NCBI RefSeq assembly: GCF_018889955.1
Contig: NZ_CP076545.1
Span: 1,116,001-1,180,000, forward strand
Direction: 5' to 3'
From: Collinsella sp. zg1085
Lineage (GTDB): Bacteria; Actinomycetota; Coriobacteriia; Coriobacteriales; Coriobacteriaceae
Length of the DNA stretch: 64,000 bases
Positions 26,706-35,387 of the stretch are shown here, piece by piece. The first letter of the stretch is position 1, and each line of letters opens with the position of its first letter. Both the position numbers and the translations under genes were made by a program. The notes below the pieces were generated by a model, which worked only from the letters and a program-made list of their open reading frames with translations, was not told where the DNA came from and searched no databases.

Positions 26706-26957
26706 CTACATAGACAGCTTGTCATCAATAAACTGAGCGGCATCGGCAAAGGTTGCCATCTTGTTGAGCTCCATATACGGAACCTCAACCTCATACTCGT
26801 CCTCAAGTGCCGAGGCAAACTGAACAATATTTACTGACTTGGCATGAAGGTCATCGACAAACGAGGTTTTCTCAGAAAGCGTTGCTGCGTCAACACCAAA
26901 AATTTCTGCTGCCTTGTTCTTAAGGATGTCTACAACTTCTTCTTGAAACTCATTCAT
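26706..26957 (-). CDS. Acyl carrier protein 2 (module 2)
   Basis: 83 residues, acidic, with AAAGGAA upstream. The ACP pattern is FGVDAATLSEKTSFVDDL followed by HAKSVNIVQF; Ser41 aligns with the phosphopantetheine serine. The usual DSL triplet reads KSV, with a Lys where fatty-acid ACPs have Asp. It lies between the CocE-type hydrolase (51 bp upstream) and the pta-like gene (46 bp downstream). It is distinct from ACP 1, so each module seems to carry its own carrier. Confidence 0.87.
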   Translation of the reverse strand: MNEFQEEVVDILKNKAAEIFGVDAATLSEKTSFVDDLHAKSVNIVQFASALEDEYEVEVPYMELNKMATFADAAQFIDDKLSM

Positions 26958-27008
26958 GATAGTTCCTTTCGCATTAGTAAGAGTTCTCTACATATCCATC
27001 CATCGCAC

Positions 27009-28802
27009 TTAGCCACGATAGATATAATCACCAACCTGATATTTTGGCGGCACAACCGGAATCTGAAGGTACGAATCGTAGTCACCACCGGTATGGATAA
27101 CATGCATACCATCACCGTTGTCGGTTGCATGGTTCATATCGTTATCGTGGAACCACTCAGTCTTGATAAAACGACCAGCTACAACAACTGATAGCTGCTC
27201 GCCCTTATGCCAGATGCGTGAGTGTGGATACAGCTCAATATCAACCGGAACAATCTCTCCTGGCTTCATGCGCTCCTCGCCAGTGTGTGCATGTACCGGC
27301 TGAAAATCTGTTGCAAGTTTTGGATCAAGCTCGCGATGAGAGCAACGAAGGAAGCCCCATGCGCCACGGAAAGGAGCACCCATAACACGCAGAGGCACAT
27401 AGTTGCCCTCAGCGTCGAGCTTGATAATCCACGGGAAGAGATCCATATTGTCGTGACCACGGCATTCAACATGAAGATGCAGCTTCATAAAGCCGGTAAT
27501 CTCGGTATCCTCTTGGAACTGATAGGTAAAGCTTGTCGTATCTGTCTTGGGGTCATAAACCACCTCAGCAGGCGTAGCAACTGGCTCAGCTGAAGCGCCA
27601 CCATTGCTTGCATCAAGATAAATCTTGCGATACTCCGTGCGCTTAATGGGGAAGGTTTCCTCAGCGCGCTTTGATGCAAAGTCATAGTCATAAGCATCCA
27701 TAACATCAATGCGTACACGCGGCGTAAACTCCCAGCCGTTATTGATGTCCTTGAGATAGCGATCAAAGAATCGCTTCAAATCCTCAAGATTCTCTGGGTT
27801 ATAGCTATCAGGCCACTCAAAATCGCGGTGAGCACGCATCCACTTTTTAGGTGAGCGAATACGGCGGAAGCCCTCAAAAGCACCGCGCAGGTGATGATGC
27901 ACCCAGCCTGCTGTTACATAGGTTGGGATACGAATCTTATTCCAGTCAACAATCTTGTCTTTGTAATAGGCATTCATATAAGGATACTTAGCAATCATTG
28001 CGGTTGTATCCTCAATGTAGTTGTTAACCGCAAGCGCCTGAATAATGTGTGTCTCATAGTCAGGATTGGGAATGCCTCCGCAGAAATAGCTTTCGCGGTA
28101 GAGGTCGCCGGTGCCCTCCCAAGCAGCAAGGCAGGCAAGATGAGGTGGACGCTGAGCAGCAATGCGCCAGTGGCTCATGCATACACCTGAGTTACCCAGC
28201 ATGGTGGCCTTACCGTTGCACCAGTCTTGTGCGGTAACCCACTCAATAAAGTCGTAACCGTCCTCAGCGTCTTGGTGACCCCACAAATACACATCACCCT
28301 CAGAGTTGCCCACGCCGCGCGGGTCAACATTAGCAACTGCATAGCCATGGCGGCACCAATATCCCGGGTCTGGTGACTCAAACTTGGCATAGGTAGATAC
28401 CGTCTTAGGCGGAACACCCATCAACTGCCACGAATCCATACCTTCACTGGGATTTTTACCAAAAGGACCAAAGGCGCAAATAACAGGCACTTTTTCGGTG
28501 GTATTTGCCGGGCGATAAATATCGCAATAAATAGTTACTCCATCGCGGAGCACACATGCCTGGTCGCGCTCACAAATAACACCTGGAAGCTCTGTCATAT
28601 AGGTATGCGGCTGATACGGAGCGCAATAGCCCATGGTCGCAACCATCTCTCCATCGCCACCGTCACCACTCTCACGCAAACGGCGCTTAATCTCGTCAAG
28701 CTCCTCACGCGATTTACCAGGGTTACCCTTAGCAAAGGGAACCTCAAACTCCTCATCACCAAAGCGTATTGTTTTGGTAATACCTTGGTTGGGCTCAGCC
28801 AT
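27009..28802 (-). CDS. CocE/NonD-family alpha/beta hydrolase
   Basis: 597 residues, first gene of module 2, with AAAGGAG upstream. Alpha/beta-hydrolase domain (about 75-350) with nucleophile Ser205 in LGNSGVCM, RGVGNSEGD (162-170) and a helical cap; the C-terminal jelly-roll domain (about 370-590) is that of X-Pro dipeptidyl peptidase/CocE proteins. Likely catalytic His is His325. The Asp normally seen in the GWxD loop appears as His302 (GWVHHH). The N-terminus (1-60) has no signal peptide. Known members cleave esters, amides or peptides. Here it may release or transfer an acyl group that enters the ACP-Pta-Buk route; the substrate is unknown. Confidence 0.82.
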   Translation of the reverse strand: MAEPNQGITKTIRFGDEEFEVPFAKGNPGKSREELDEIKRRLRESGDGGDGEMVATMGYCAPYQPHTYMTELPGVICERDQACVLRDGVTIYCDIYRPANTTEKVPVICAFGPFGKNPSEGMDSWQLMGVPPKTVSTYAKFESPDPGYWCRHGYAVANVDPRGVGNSEGDVYLWGHQDAEDGYDFIEWVTAQDWCNGKATMLGNSGVCMSHWRIAAQRPPHLACLAAWEGTGDLYRESYFCGGIPNPDYETHIIQALAVNNYIEDTTAMIAKYPYMNAYYKDKIVDWNKIRIPTYVTAGWVHHHLRGAFEGFRRIRSPKKWMRAHRDFEWPDSYNPENLEDLKRFFDRYLKDINNGWEFTPRVRIDVMDAYDYDFASKRAEETFPIKRTEYRKIYLDASNGGASAEPVATPAEVVYDPKTDTTSFTYQFQEDTEITGFMKLHLHVECRGHDNMDLFPWIIKLDAEGNYVPLRVMGAPFRGAWGFLRCSHRELDPKLATDFQPVHAHTGEERMKPGEIVPVDIELYPHSRIWHKGEQLSVVVAGRFIKTEWFHDNDMNHATDNGDGMHVIHTGGDYDSYLQIPVVPPKYQVGDYIYRG

Positions 28803-29020
28803 ACGTGGCTCCTTTCACAACCTGTGCCCCATATTCTGGGCAAAATCCTTTATTTAATGGTCGATGAAATGCAAACATATGTCTTTGTACAAAATTCTAA
28901 TTATTTGTATTGAAGTGAGCTGCGAAGGTAGCTATGAGGCAAAGATGTTCAGCGGAGGCTCAGAATATATTGCACGATTTGCTATAATTTCCTGAGAAAA
29001 TATTGCGATTGGAAACGATT
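28803..29020. promoter_or_regulatory. Divergent promoter region of module 2 and its regulator
   Basis: 218 bp between two divergent genes. A TGC-TATAAT extended minus-10 box at 28983-28988 suits the rightward PucR-type gene. The rest is AT-rich. The PucR-type protein would be expected to bind here, but no clear palindrome stands out. Confidence 0.5.
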
Positions 29021-30652
29021 ATGAACCTTCAAGAGCTGTTAAACCAATTGGAATTTATTCCAAAAACCAATCTCTCTCAGCAGGCATTAGCGTACGAAAT
29101 TGCAGGCGTATACCTCTACACTCCCCACATGCACATTCAAGTACATGGCGAGCGTTTTATCTACTTTATTGAAGAGCGCAACATGGCAAAAGTTGATAGC
29201 GCATGTAGCAAGCATCATATCTGGTTTGTATTAACCGAGCACGCCTCCGCTCACGCGCACGCCACTCAGCTGCAAAGCTGTAGTGTTGCAGACCGAACGC
29301 GCTGGATTGATGCCTATACATGCTTTGTTAGTGAGTTTCAGCGCATTGCCGCCAAACACGAAATGCTGCTCGCACTCACCGCAGCTATAAATAACGGCGC
29401 AAGCCTTGAGCGCATAGCAAACGATGCAGCTGAAATTTTGGAAGGCCCTGTATCAATTCTTGATACATCGCTTGCTTTTCGTGCGCGCTCAAAAAGCTTT
29501 CTTGCCATGTTTGCTGGTCAAAAAGATGCTGAAGAGCAAATGATTCCCGAAAATGCGCTTCCGCTCATGCGCGCACGGGGCTTTGTCAACCCATGGAAAC
29601 CCACCGAACTTGCTATTTTTAGCTGGACGGGTGAGGACCAAAACCACTATACCAATCACTATGCCTCAGTGTTTAATCATGACGTGCTCGTGGGGTCGGT
29701 GAGTTACTTCACCAAAAATGAAGCTGCTCGACCGAGCCGCGTTGCACTTATTCCTGTTATCGCGCAGCTTGTAAGTATTGCCATGCAGCGCCAAAACAGC
29801 CACACGCTGAACAAAGGCTTGTACTACACGCATCTATTTCAGCAGCTTGAGGACAAAACCATCAGCATTGAGCCTGATGAAATAGCGCGGCGTTTAGTAT
29901 TTTATGGCTACCAGCTTAAACGCCATCTTCATGTGGTTGGGGTTGATATGCGAGCAAACTGGCTTCCTGCCGAGCGACTGCGCCCGCTTGCTGAGCAACT
30001 TCAAAGCTATATTCCACACAGCCTCTATGTTATACGTGATGACGCAATTCTTTTTTTGACCAGCCATGACACCTGGTATGAAGAAAGTGCGGCAGACCAG
30101 CCTGGTCTTGCAGAGCTAGCACAGCGCATGGGGCTGAGGCTAGGCATTTCGGCAAGCTTTACCGACATTCGAGAGCTTCCGGTTAAAATACGCGAGCTGC
30201 GGCGTGCTATAGAAATTGGTTTGCAGCGTGAACCTCAGCTTTTGGTGTGGCCGTATAGCAGGTTTCGCGTTGCAGATTTTGTATCTCGCATGAGCACGAG
30301 CGTTGATGCAGAATTCTTTTTGTATCCCCCGCTCATGCGCTTAATTATCCATGATGAAACACATGGCACGCAGCTCACCCAAACGCTTGCCTGTTACCTA
30401 GATGCTCACCAGCAAGTTGATACCGCCGCCGACCAGCTTTTTATCCACAAAAACACCCTCTACTATCGCCTCGCTCAAATAAAAGAAATCATGCAGGTCA
30501 ATCTGGGCGATGGCAAGGTAATTTGTCAGATTATTATTGGGCTTGAGCTCACGTGCCAGCAAGGACGTATCACGCTTACTTATCGTGAAAAAGCCTCTAC
30601 CAGCCAAGCACCTGCTGCATCTGTTGCTGCTCAATCAAAGACTCAAAACTAA
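29021..30652 (+). CDS. PucR-type transcriptional regulator
   Basis: 543 residues from the ATG at 29021 (GGAAA upstream). The last 60 residues form the PucR C-terminal helix-turn-helix (VDTAADQLFIHKNTLYYRLAQI), preceded by a GGDEF-like sensing domain typical of CdaR/PucR activators. It is divergent from module 2, so control of that operon is likely. Its 3' end overlaps the convergent phosphatase gene by 56 bp. Confidence 0.85.
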   Translation: MNLQELLNQLEFIPKTNLSQQALAYEIAGVYLYTPHMHIQVHGERFIYFIEERNMAKVDSACSKHHIWFVLTEHASAHAHATQLQSCSVADRTRWIDAYTCFVSEFQRIAAKHEMLLALTAAINNGASLERIANDAAEILEGPVSILDTSLAFRARSKSFLAMFAGQKDAEEQMIPENALPLMRARGFVNPWKPTELAIFSWTGEDQNHYTNHYASVFNHDVLVGSVSYFTKNEAARPSRVALIPVIAQLVSIAMQRQNSHTLNKGLYYTHLFQQLEDKTISIEPDEIARRLVFYGYQLKRHLHVVGVDMRANWLPAERLRPLAEQLQSYIPHSLYVIRDDAILFLTSHDTWYEESAADQPGLAELAQRMGLRLGISASFTDIRELPVKIRELRRAIEIGLQREPQLLVWPYSRFRVADFVSRMSTSVDAEFFLYPPLMRLIIHDETHGTQLTQTLACYLDAHQQVDTAADQLFIHKNTLYYRLAQIKEIMQVNLGDGKVICQIIIGLELTCQQGRITLTYREKASTSQAPAASVAAQSKTQN

Positions 30653-31187
30653 AGCGACCCTCATCTACATGATAGGTTGCAAGCGAGCAATTGCCCGGTA
30701 CCTCATGCAGCTCTAAAGAGGTCTCAGGGGCAACACAATGAAGGATAATCCGGCTTACTGAGCCATGGCTCACCACCAATACACGCTGATGATTGGGGCG
30801 CGCCATAATGCGCGTAAGAGCTGCCATCACCCGCTCCTGAAACCTATCCTGCCGCTCGCCACCATATGGCTCAAAGAAATTACCCCACGGGTAGGCTGGC
30901 ATCAGCTCCACGCGCTCAGCCTCAAAGCTTCCAAAGCCCCATTCACGCAAATCGGCAACGCGCTCAAAGGGCATATCGGTAATATGCTCAAGCGTTTGAT
31001 GTGTGCGTGCAAGTGTTGAGGCGTACGCATAATCAAAGCTGATACCGCGCTGCTGGCAAAAGGCACCCACGCGTTTTGCCTGTTCATGACCTAGGTCAGT
31101 TAAAGGAGAATCAACCCAGCCCTGTATCAAGCGACGCTCGTTAAAGAGAGTTTTCCCATGACGAACAATGTATAAGGTTTGACTCAT
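30597..31187 (-). CDS. Histidine phosphatase family protein
   Basis: 196 residues. The phosphate-binding LYIVRHGKTLFNE places the catalytic His near residue 10; the second His is in VVSHGSVSR, with an Arg in STLARTHQT. GGAGAG precedes the ATG. The family includes phosphoglycerate mutase-like and PhoE-type phosphatases; the substrate is not predictable. The C-terminal 18 codons overlap the end of the regulator gene on the other strand. Confidence 0.85.
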   Translation of the reverse strand: MSQTLYIVRHGKTLFNERRLIQGWVDSPLTDLGHEQAKRVGAFCQQRGISFDYAYASTLARTHQTLEHITDMPFERVADLREWGFGSFEAERVELMPAYPWGNFFEPYGGERQDRFQERVMAALTRIMARPNHQRVLVVSHGSVSRIILHCVAPETSLELHEVPGNCSLATYHVDEGRFSFESLIEQQQMQQVLGW

Positions 31188-31348
31188 ATGCGCTCTCCAT
31201 ACAACGATGTTTAGATGTTAGCTTAGGTAAGTTCGTGTAGTTGTGCAAGCGAAGCACTATGTTTGGGGGCAAGGTGCGCTAAGGTAGAAGCACATAACAT
31301 GTTGGATACAGATACTCATATCTGCTTTTTAAATTGGAAGGACGCTTC

Positions 31349-32320
31349 ATGAATCTCAATCAAGCGCTGGAATATGCAAACGCCTTTTATTTTCCTGAGC
31401 TTATTTTTGCATCAGGCTATGAATCAATCGAGGCTGAGCGACAGAAAGGCGAGGAGGCGCTGAGAGCGCTCCTCGATGAATGGGCTAGCGCTGAGCCAGC
31501 CAGCTTTAGTTTTGATGTGGTGCGTGAGCTCGCCGATCGCAATCGTGGCGTGTGTGATGCCATTGGTGAGGCGCGCTTGCGCAATACCCCAAGCATTGCG
31601 CTTGCGCGTGCACTTTCAGATAAAGATTTGTGCGCAGGAATTGCGGCTATGCAAGGTCGAAGCGCCGCAAGTGTTGAGCGAGAGGTAAGAGGTGCTCGCG
31701 ACGCTTATGCAGTTGCTTATGTTCGCAAACCCATAAAGGGCACCGTGCTGGGCATTGACATTGAGACCACAGGAACAGCACCTGAGCGCGGATATATTGT
31801 TAATGTAGGCTGGGAGTTGATGCAGCTCACAAGCGATGCAACACCAAGCGACGGTGAAGCTGTCTTTTGCGGACTTCCTGAGGAGCCTTATAAAACAAGT
31901 GGCGTTCCCATGGAGAAAATTCACCATATCACCTGGGATATGATTGAAGGGTCAACTCCCTTCCGTGAAGACAGCGCACTACAGGCTCGCCTTCTTAAGC
32001 TCATGACCAAGTATCCCATCATGGCGCATAACGCCGCATTTGAAGACTCATGGTTTATGCTGCATCTTGCAGGCTACGCTGAGGCACGAAAAGCAGGAAA
32101 GATTACTGTCATTGACTCGCGTGACATCTGCCGTAAGCTTGATGGTGATGTTGCGGGTCTACCGCGTGAGTCTGCACCAGCTGCGCTTGAGAATTGGGCA
32201 CGTCGCCGAGGTACCCTTGATGCTAACGACACCGAACGCCACCTCGGTCTTGATGACACCGACCTTATGCTGCGGACGGTTCAGGCAGAAATGAACCTCA
32301 AGAATATGTTTGCAAAGTAG
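31349..32320 (+). CDS. DnaQ-like 3'-5' exonuclease
   Basis: 323 residues from the ATG at 31349 (GGAAGGA at 6 nt). DEDD exonuclease domain at about 130-320 with DIETTGT (Exo I), HNAAFEDSWF (Exo II) and a late HLGLDDT segment (Exo III), so the catalytic acids are present. The first 125 residues are a helical, Glu-rich region I cannot assign. It may act in repair or RNA/DNA trimming; it is not a polymerase subunit by context. Confidence 0.8.
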   Translation: MNLNQALEYANAFYFPELIFASGYESIEAERQKGEEALRALLDEWASAEPASFSFDVVRELADRNRGVCDAIGEARLRNTPSIALARALSDKDLCAGIAAMQGRSAASVEREVRGARDAYAVAYVRKPIKGTVLGIDIETTGTAPERGYIVNVGWELMQLTSDATPSDGEAVFCGLPEEPYKTSGVPMEKIHHITWDMIEGSTPFREDSALQARLLKLMTKYPIMAHNAAFEDSWFMLHLAGYAEARKAGKITVIDSRDICRKLDGDVAGLPRESAPAALENWARRRGTLDANDTERHLGLDDTDLMLRTVQAEMNLKNMFAK

Positions 32321-32360
32321 ATGTGCGCAAAGAGCATGTCTTAACGGGAAAACAAGACCT

Positions 32361-34304
32361 CTAGGTGGTGCGCGGAGCGCGCATGGCTCTCATGGCATTC
32401 AAAATAGCCAGAACCGCCACACCCACATCGCCAAATACCGCAAGCCACATGCTTGCCATGCCCGCCGCTGCAAGCGCTAAGATAAGCAGCTTAACGCCAA
32501 GGGCAAAGGCAATGTTTTCCCAAACAATTCGCATAGTGCGGCGCGCCAGGCGAATAGCAGCAGCAATATTGAGCGGGTTATCGTCCATCAAGACAACGTC
32601 GGCGGCTTCTATAGCTGCGTCACTCCCCATAGCCCCCATAGCAATACCTACATCGGCGCGGGTGAGCACAGGCGCATCGTTAATGCCATCCCCCACAAAG
32701 GCAAGTTTTGCACGGTCAGACTGTTCATCAAGAAGCTGCTCAACAATTCTCACTTTATCCGCAGGCAAAAGCTGAGCGTGCGTCTCATCAATTTTTAGCT
32801 CCGTAGCTACCGCTGCTGCAACTTCTTGCCGATCGCCTGAAAGCATAACAGTTCTTGCCACGCCAGCCTCGCGCAAGCCATCAAGTGCGGCGGCAGCATG
32901 TTCCTTAATGACATCAGCGATAACCATATGGCCAATGTAGCGCTCATCAAGACTTACATGGAGCACCGTGCCGGTAAGGGTGCATTGATGATAGTCTCGT
33001 CCTTGCTCGCTCATAAGTTTGTCGTTGCCCACGACAACCACATGCTCATCAATTTGCGCCATAACCCCATGACCGCTCAGCTCCTGAACCTCGCACAAAC
33101 GCTCGGTATCAATCACACCGCTATAAGCCGCCAAAATAGAAAGCGCAATAGGGTGCTCAGAGTATGCCTCAGCATGCGCAGCAAGCGAGAGTAGATAATC
33201 TTGGTCAATACCCTCTTCCGGATGAATTGCCACTACATGAAAACTACCATTGGTCAGTGTTCCGGTTTTGTCAAAAACAACAGTATCAACATCGGCAAGG
33301 GTCTCTAGGTAGTTAGCACCTTTAATCAAAATGCCCAGCTTTGAAGCACCGCCAACGCCGCCAAAGAAGGACAGTGGCACGCTAATAACAAGTGCGCAAG
33401 GGCAGCTCACCACCAAGAAGGTAAGCCCGCGCAGCAACCACGTACTCCAAGCGCCCATGCCCAAAAGGGGCGGAAGTATTGCAAGCGCAAGTGCAGCGCA
33501 GCAAACTATCGGGGTGTATAGGCGTGCAAAGCGCGTAATAAAACGCTCGGTATGTGCCTTTTTTTCGCTCGCATGCTCAACCAACTCAAGAATCCTGCTC
33601 ACCGTTGAGGCTTCATAGGGCTTTGTGGTGCTTACACGCAAGACGCCCGTCATGTTTATACAGCCCGAAATAATCTGGCTCCCCGGACCAACTACGCGTG
33701 GCACCGATTCACCTGTAAGCGCTGCGGTGTTAAGCTGTGACTCTCCATCTATAACAACACCATCAAGCGGAACGCGCTCGCCCGGCTTGATAAGAATGGT
33801 GCTGCCCACACTAACCTCATCAGGGTCTACCTCATGAATATCAGCACCCTGTATGAGGTTGGCATACTCAGGAGCAATATCCATCATAGCGGCAATTGAT
33901 GTACGGCTCTTTCCAACGGCATAGGACTGAAAAATCTCCCCCACCTGATAAAACAGCATAACCGCCGCGCCTTCTGCCATGTGTGGGTCAGTATGCGGAA
34001 AACAAATCATTGCAAACGACCCAAGCGTTGCTATGGTCATGAGGAAGTTTTCATCAAAGACCTCACCGCGGGCAATATTGCGAACAGCACGCGTGAGTAC
34101 ATCATGGCCAGCAATGCCATACGGAATGAGATAGAGCGCAAAACGAACGTATAACTCGGCGGGAGTTGGCACGAGAGTCTTAAGATAGCCTGTTTCATCA
34201 AGTGCGAGAACAACAGCAAATATCACAAGCGCTATGCCAATACGACGAACGCGGTGCGCCAAGGTTTCGCGACGACGACGTTTTTTACGACGAGGTGTTG
34301 CCAT
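32361..34304 (-). CDS. Zinc/cadmium-type P1B ATPase
   Basis: Metal-exporting P-type ATPase, about 647 residues. Transmembrane CPC motif at 301-303, phosphorylation site DKTGT at about 345-349, TGES actuator loop and GDGINDAP. There is no N-terminal metal-binding domain: the protein begins with a very basic tail (RRKKRRRRE). A separate HMA protein is encoded upstream instead. The start is not certain; this ATG has GGAG at 9 nt and an ATG two codons earlier is closer. The ArsR-type sensor next to it indicates zinc, cadmium or cobalt. Confidence 0.9.
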   Translation of the reverse strand: MATPRRKKRRRRETLAHRVRRIGIALVIFAVVLALDETGYLKTLVPTPAELYVRFALYLIPYGIAGHDVLTRAVRNIARGEVFDENFLMTIATLGSFAMICFPHTDPHMAEGAAVMLFYQVGEIFQSYAVGKSRTSIAAMMDIAPEYANLIQGADIHEVDPDEVSVGSTILIKPGERVPLDGVVIDGESQLNTAALTGESVPRVVGPGSQIISGCINMTGVLRVSTTKPYEASTVSRILELVEHASEKKAHTERFITRFARLYTPIVCCAALALAILPPLLGMGAWSTWLLRGLTFLVVSCPCALVISVPLSFFGGVGGASKLGILIKGANYLETLADVDTVVFDKTGTLTNGSFHVVAIHPEEGIDQDYLLSLAAHAEAYSEHPIALSILAAYSGVIDTERLCEVQELSGHGVMAQIDEHVVVVGNDKLMSEQGRDYHQCTLTGTVLHVSLDERYIGHMVIADVIKEHAAAALDGLREAGVARTVMLSGDRQEVAAAVATELKIDETHAQLLPADKVRIVEQLLDEQSDRAKLAFVGDGINDAPVLTRADVGIAMGAMGSDAAIEAADVVLMDDNPLNIAAAIRLARRTMRIVWENIAFALGVKLLILALAAAGMASMWLAVFGDVGVAVLAILNAMRAMRAPRTT

Positions 34305-34430
34305 GCTCATGTTCTCCGTTCTACTCTTTTCCACCTGATGGAGCTGCTCTAGCTACGAAATGTGTATATGAACATTTCTGCATGTATGAGGATGTGGCGT
34401 GTACGCCCTATATCAGCCTGCGCTGGACAC

Positions 34431-34649
34431 CTATACCAGTACGGCGCAATCGGGCTCAAGGTCTTCAACACGCTCGATAACTCGGTCAAGCACCTCATCA
34501 AACTGAGCGTCCTCTGCCTCAAGCGTTAGCTTTTGCGTAAAAAAATTAACCTTAACCGACATAACACCAGACACCTCAGAAAGATTGTCTTCGAGTTTTT
34601 GTGCACAGTTTGCGCAATCAATTTCATCGAGTTTATAGGTCTTTCGCAT
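34431..34649 (-). CDS. Free-standing HMA metal-binding protein
   Basis: 72 residues with the ferredoxin-like heavy-metal-associated fold. The metal site is DCANCAQ (Cys14 and Cys17), preceded by Asp as in zinc-type HMA domains. AAAGGAG gives a firm start. It probably loads or senses metal for the ATPase 127 bp downstream, in place of the missing fused domain. Confidence 0.87.
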   Translation of the reverse strand: MRKTYKLDEIDCANCAQKLEDNLSEVSGVMSVKVNFFTQKLTLEAEDAQFDEVLDRVIERVEDLEPDCAVLV

Positions 34650-34695
34650 AGTTCACTCCTTTGATAAAAATGACACCTTTAGCTCATAGCTTGGG

Positions 34696-35169
34696 CTACG
34701 ACGCATGCATCAAGCTTTGTGTTGCCTGAGCTGATACATGTGCATACGGCAAAGCTTGCAATGTATCACGTGCTAGAAAATCGGCAGCAGACGCGCGATT
34801 AGCATGCGGTTCTAACACATGGCTCATGCCTTGGTCCAAAATAGTTGCAACGTGCCCGTCAGCGAGTGAATACAAAATATTGCGACCCTCGCGTCGGTAG
34901 CGCACCAAATGAGCCTGACGAAGCGTGCGCAGCTGATGGGACACCGCGCTCTGAGATGAACCTGTAACCTCTGCAAGGTCACTCACCGAACGCTCACACG
35001 ACATAAGCGCATAGAGCAGTTTTATGCGTGTGGTATCTGAAAACATGCGGAACAAATCTGCCAAGTCATAGAGGATTTCCTCGGCAGGCAGCGCTTTGTT
35101 GCCCGCAGGCTGATGCATAAGCTTATCCGGTGAGTTGTTTGAGACTTGTACGTCTTTGGCATGCATCAT
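34696..35169 (-). CDS. ArsR/SmtB-family zinc-type metal sensor
   Basis: 157 residues; start chosen by AGGGGAG at 5 nt. The winged helix is clear (FSDTTRIKLLYAL; SSQSAVSHQLRTLRQAHLVRY). The alpha-5 metal site DGH-x10-HVLE exactly fits the DxHx10HxxE/H consensus of SmtB/CzrA-type zinc sensors, while the alpha-3 Cys pair of CadC is incomplete. It is first in the operon with the HMA protein and ATPase, and two matching palindromes precede it, so it should repress its own operon until metal binds. Confidence 0.88.
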   Translation of the reverse strand: MMHAKDVQVSNNSPDKLMHQPAGNKALPAEEILYDLADLFRMFSDTTRIKLLYALMSCERSVSDLAEVTGSSQSAVSHQLRTLRQAHLVRYRREGRNILYSLADGHVATILDQGMSHVLEPHANRASAADFLARDTLQALPYAHVSAQATQSLMHAS

Positions 35170-35182
35170 GAGCACTCCCCTC

Positions 35183-35202
35183 ATATGAACAATCACTCAT
35201 AT
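35183..35202. promoter_or_regulatory. ArsR-type operator 1
   Basis: ATATGA-8-TCATAT, a 20-bp palindrome a few bases upstream of the sensor start. It has the same geometry as the site at 35218. Confidence 0.75.
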
Positions 35203-35217
35203 AATATATATTTGATT

Positions 35218-35237
35218 ATATGAACGTCTATTCATAT
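35218..35237. promoter_or_regulatory. ArsR-type operator 2
   Basis: ATATGAA-6-TTCATAT, 20 bp, with arms one base longer than operator 1. The centres of the two sites are 35 bp apart. Confidence 0.75.
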
Positions 35238-35305
35238 GTCAAGGGCACGCAAAACACCCGCATGCTTTGTGATGTTCCCAAAGCTTGAGTGGTTATGCTA
35301 GCACG

Positions 35306-35333
35306 CGAACAACGCTCCTACGAGCGCTGTTCG
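35306..35333. terminator. Hairpin behind the FKBP gene
   Basis: CGAACA(A)CGCTC pairs with GAGCG(C)TGTTCG around CTAC. It lies between two minus-strand units; the T tract is poor. Confidence 0.5.
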
Positions 35334-35387
35334 TCATGTAAACCTACCTACGGGGATTTCTGCAGTTAATCTGCGACGCCTTCGTTG

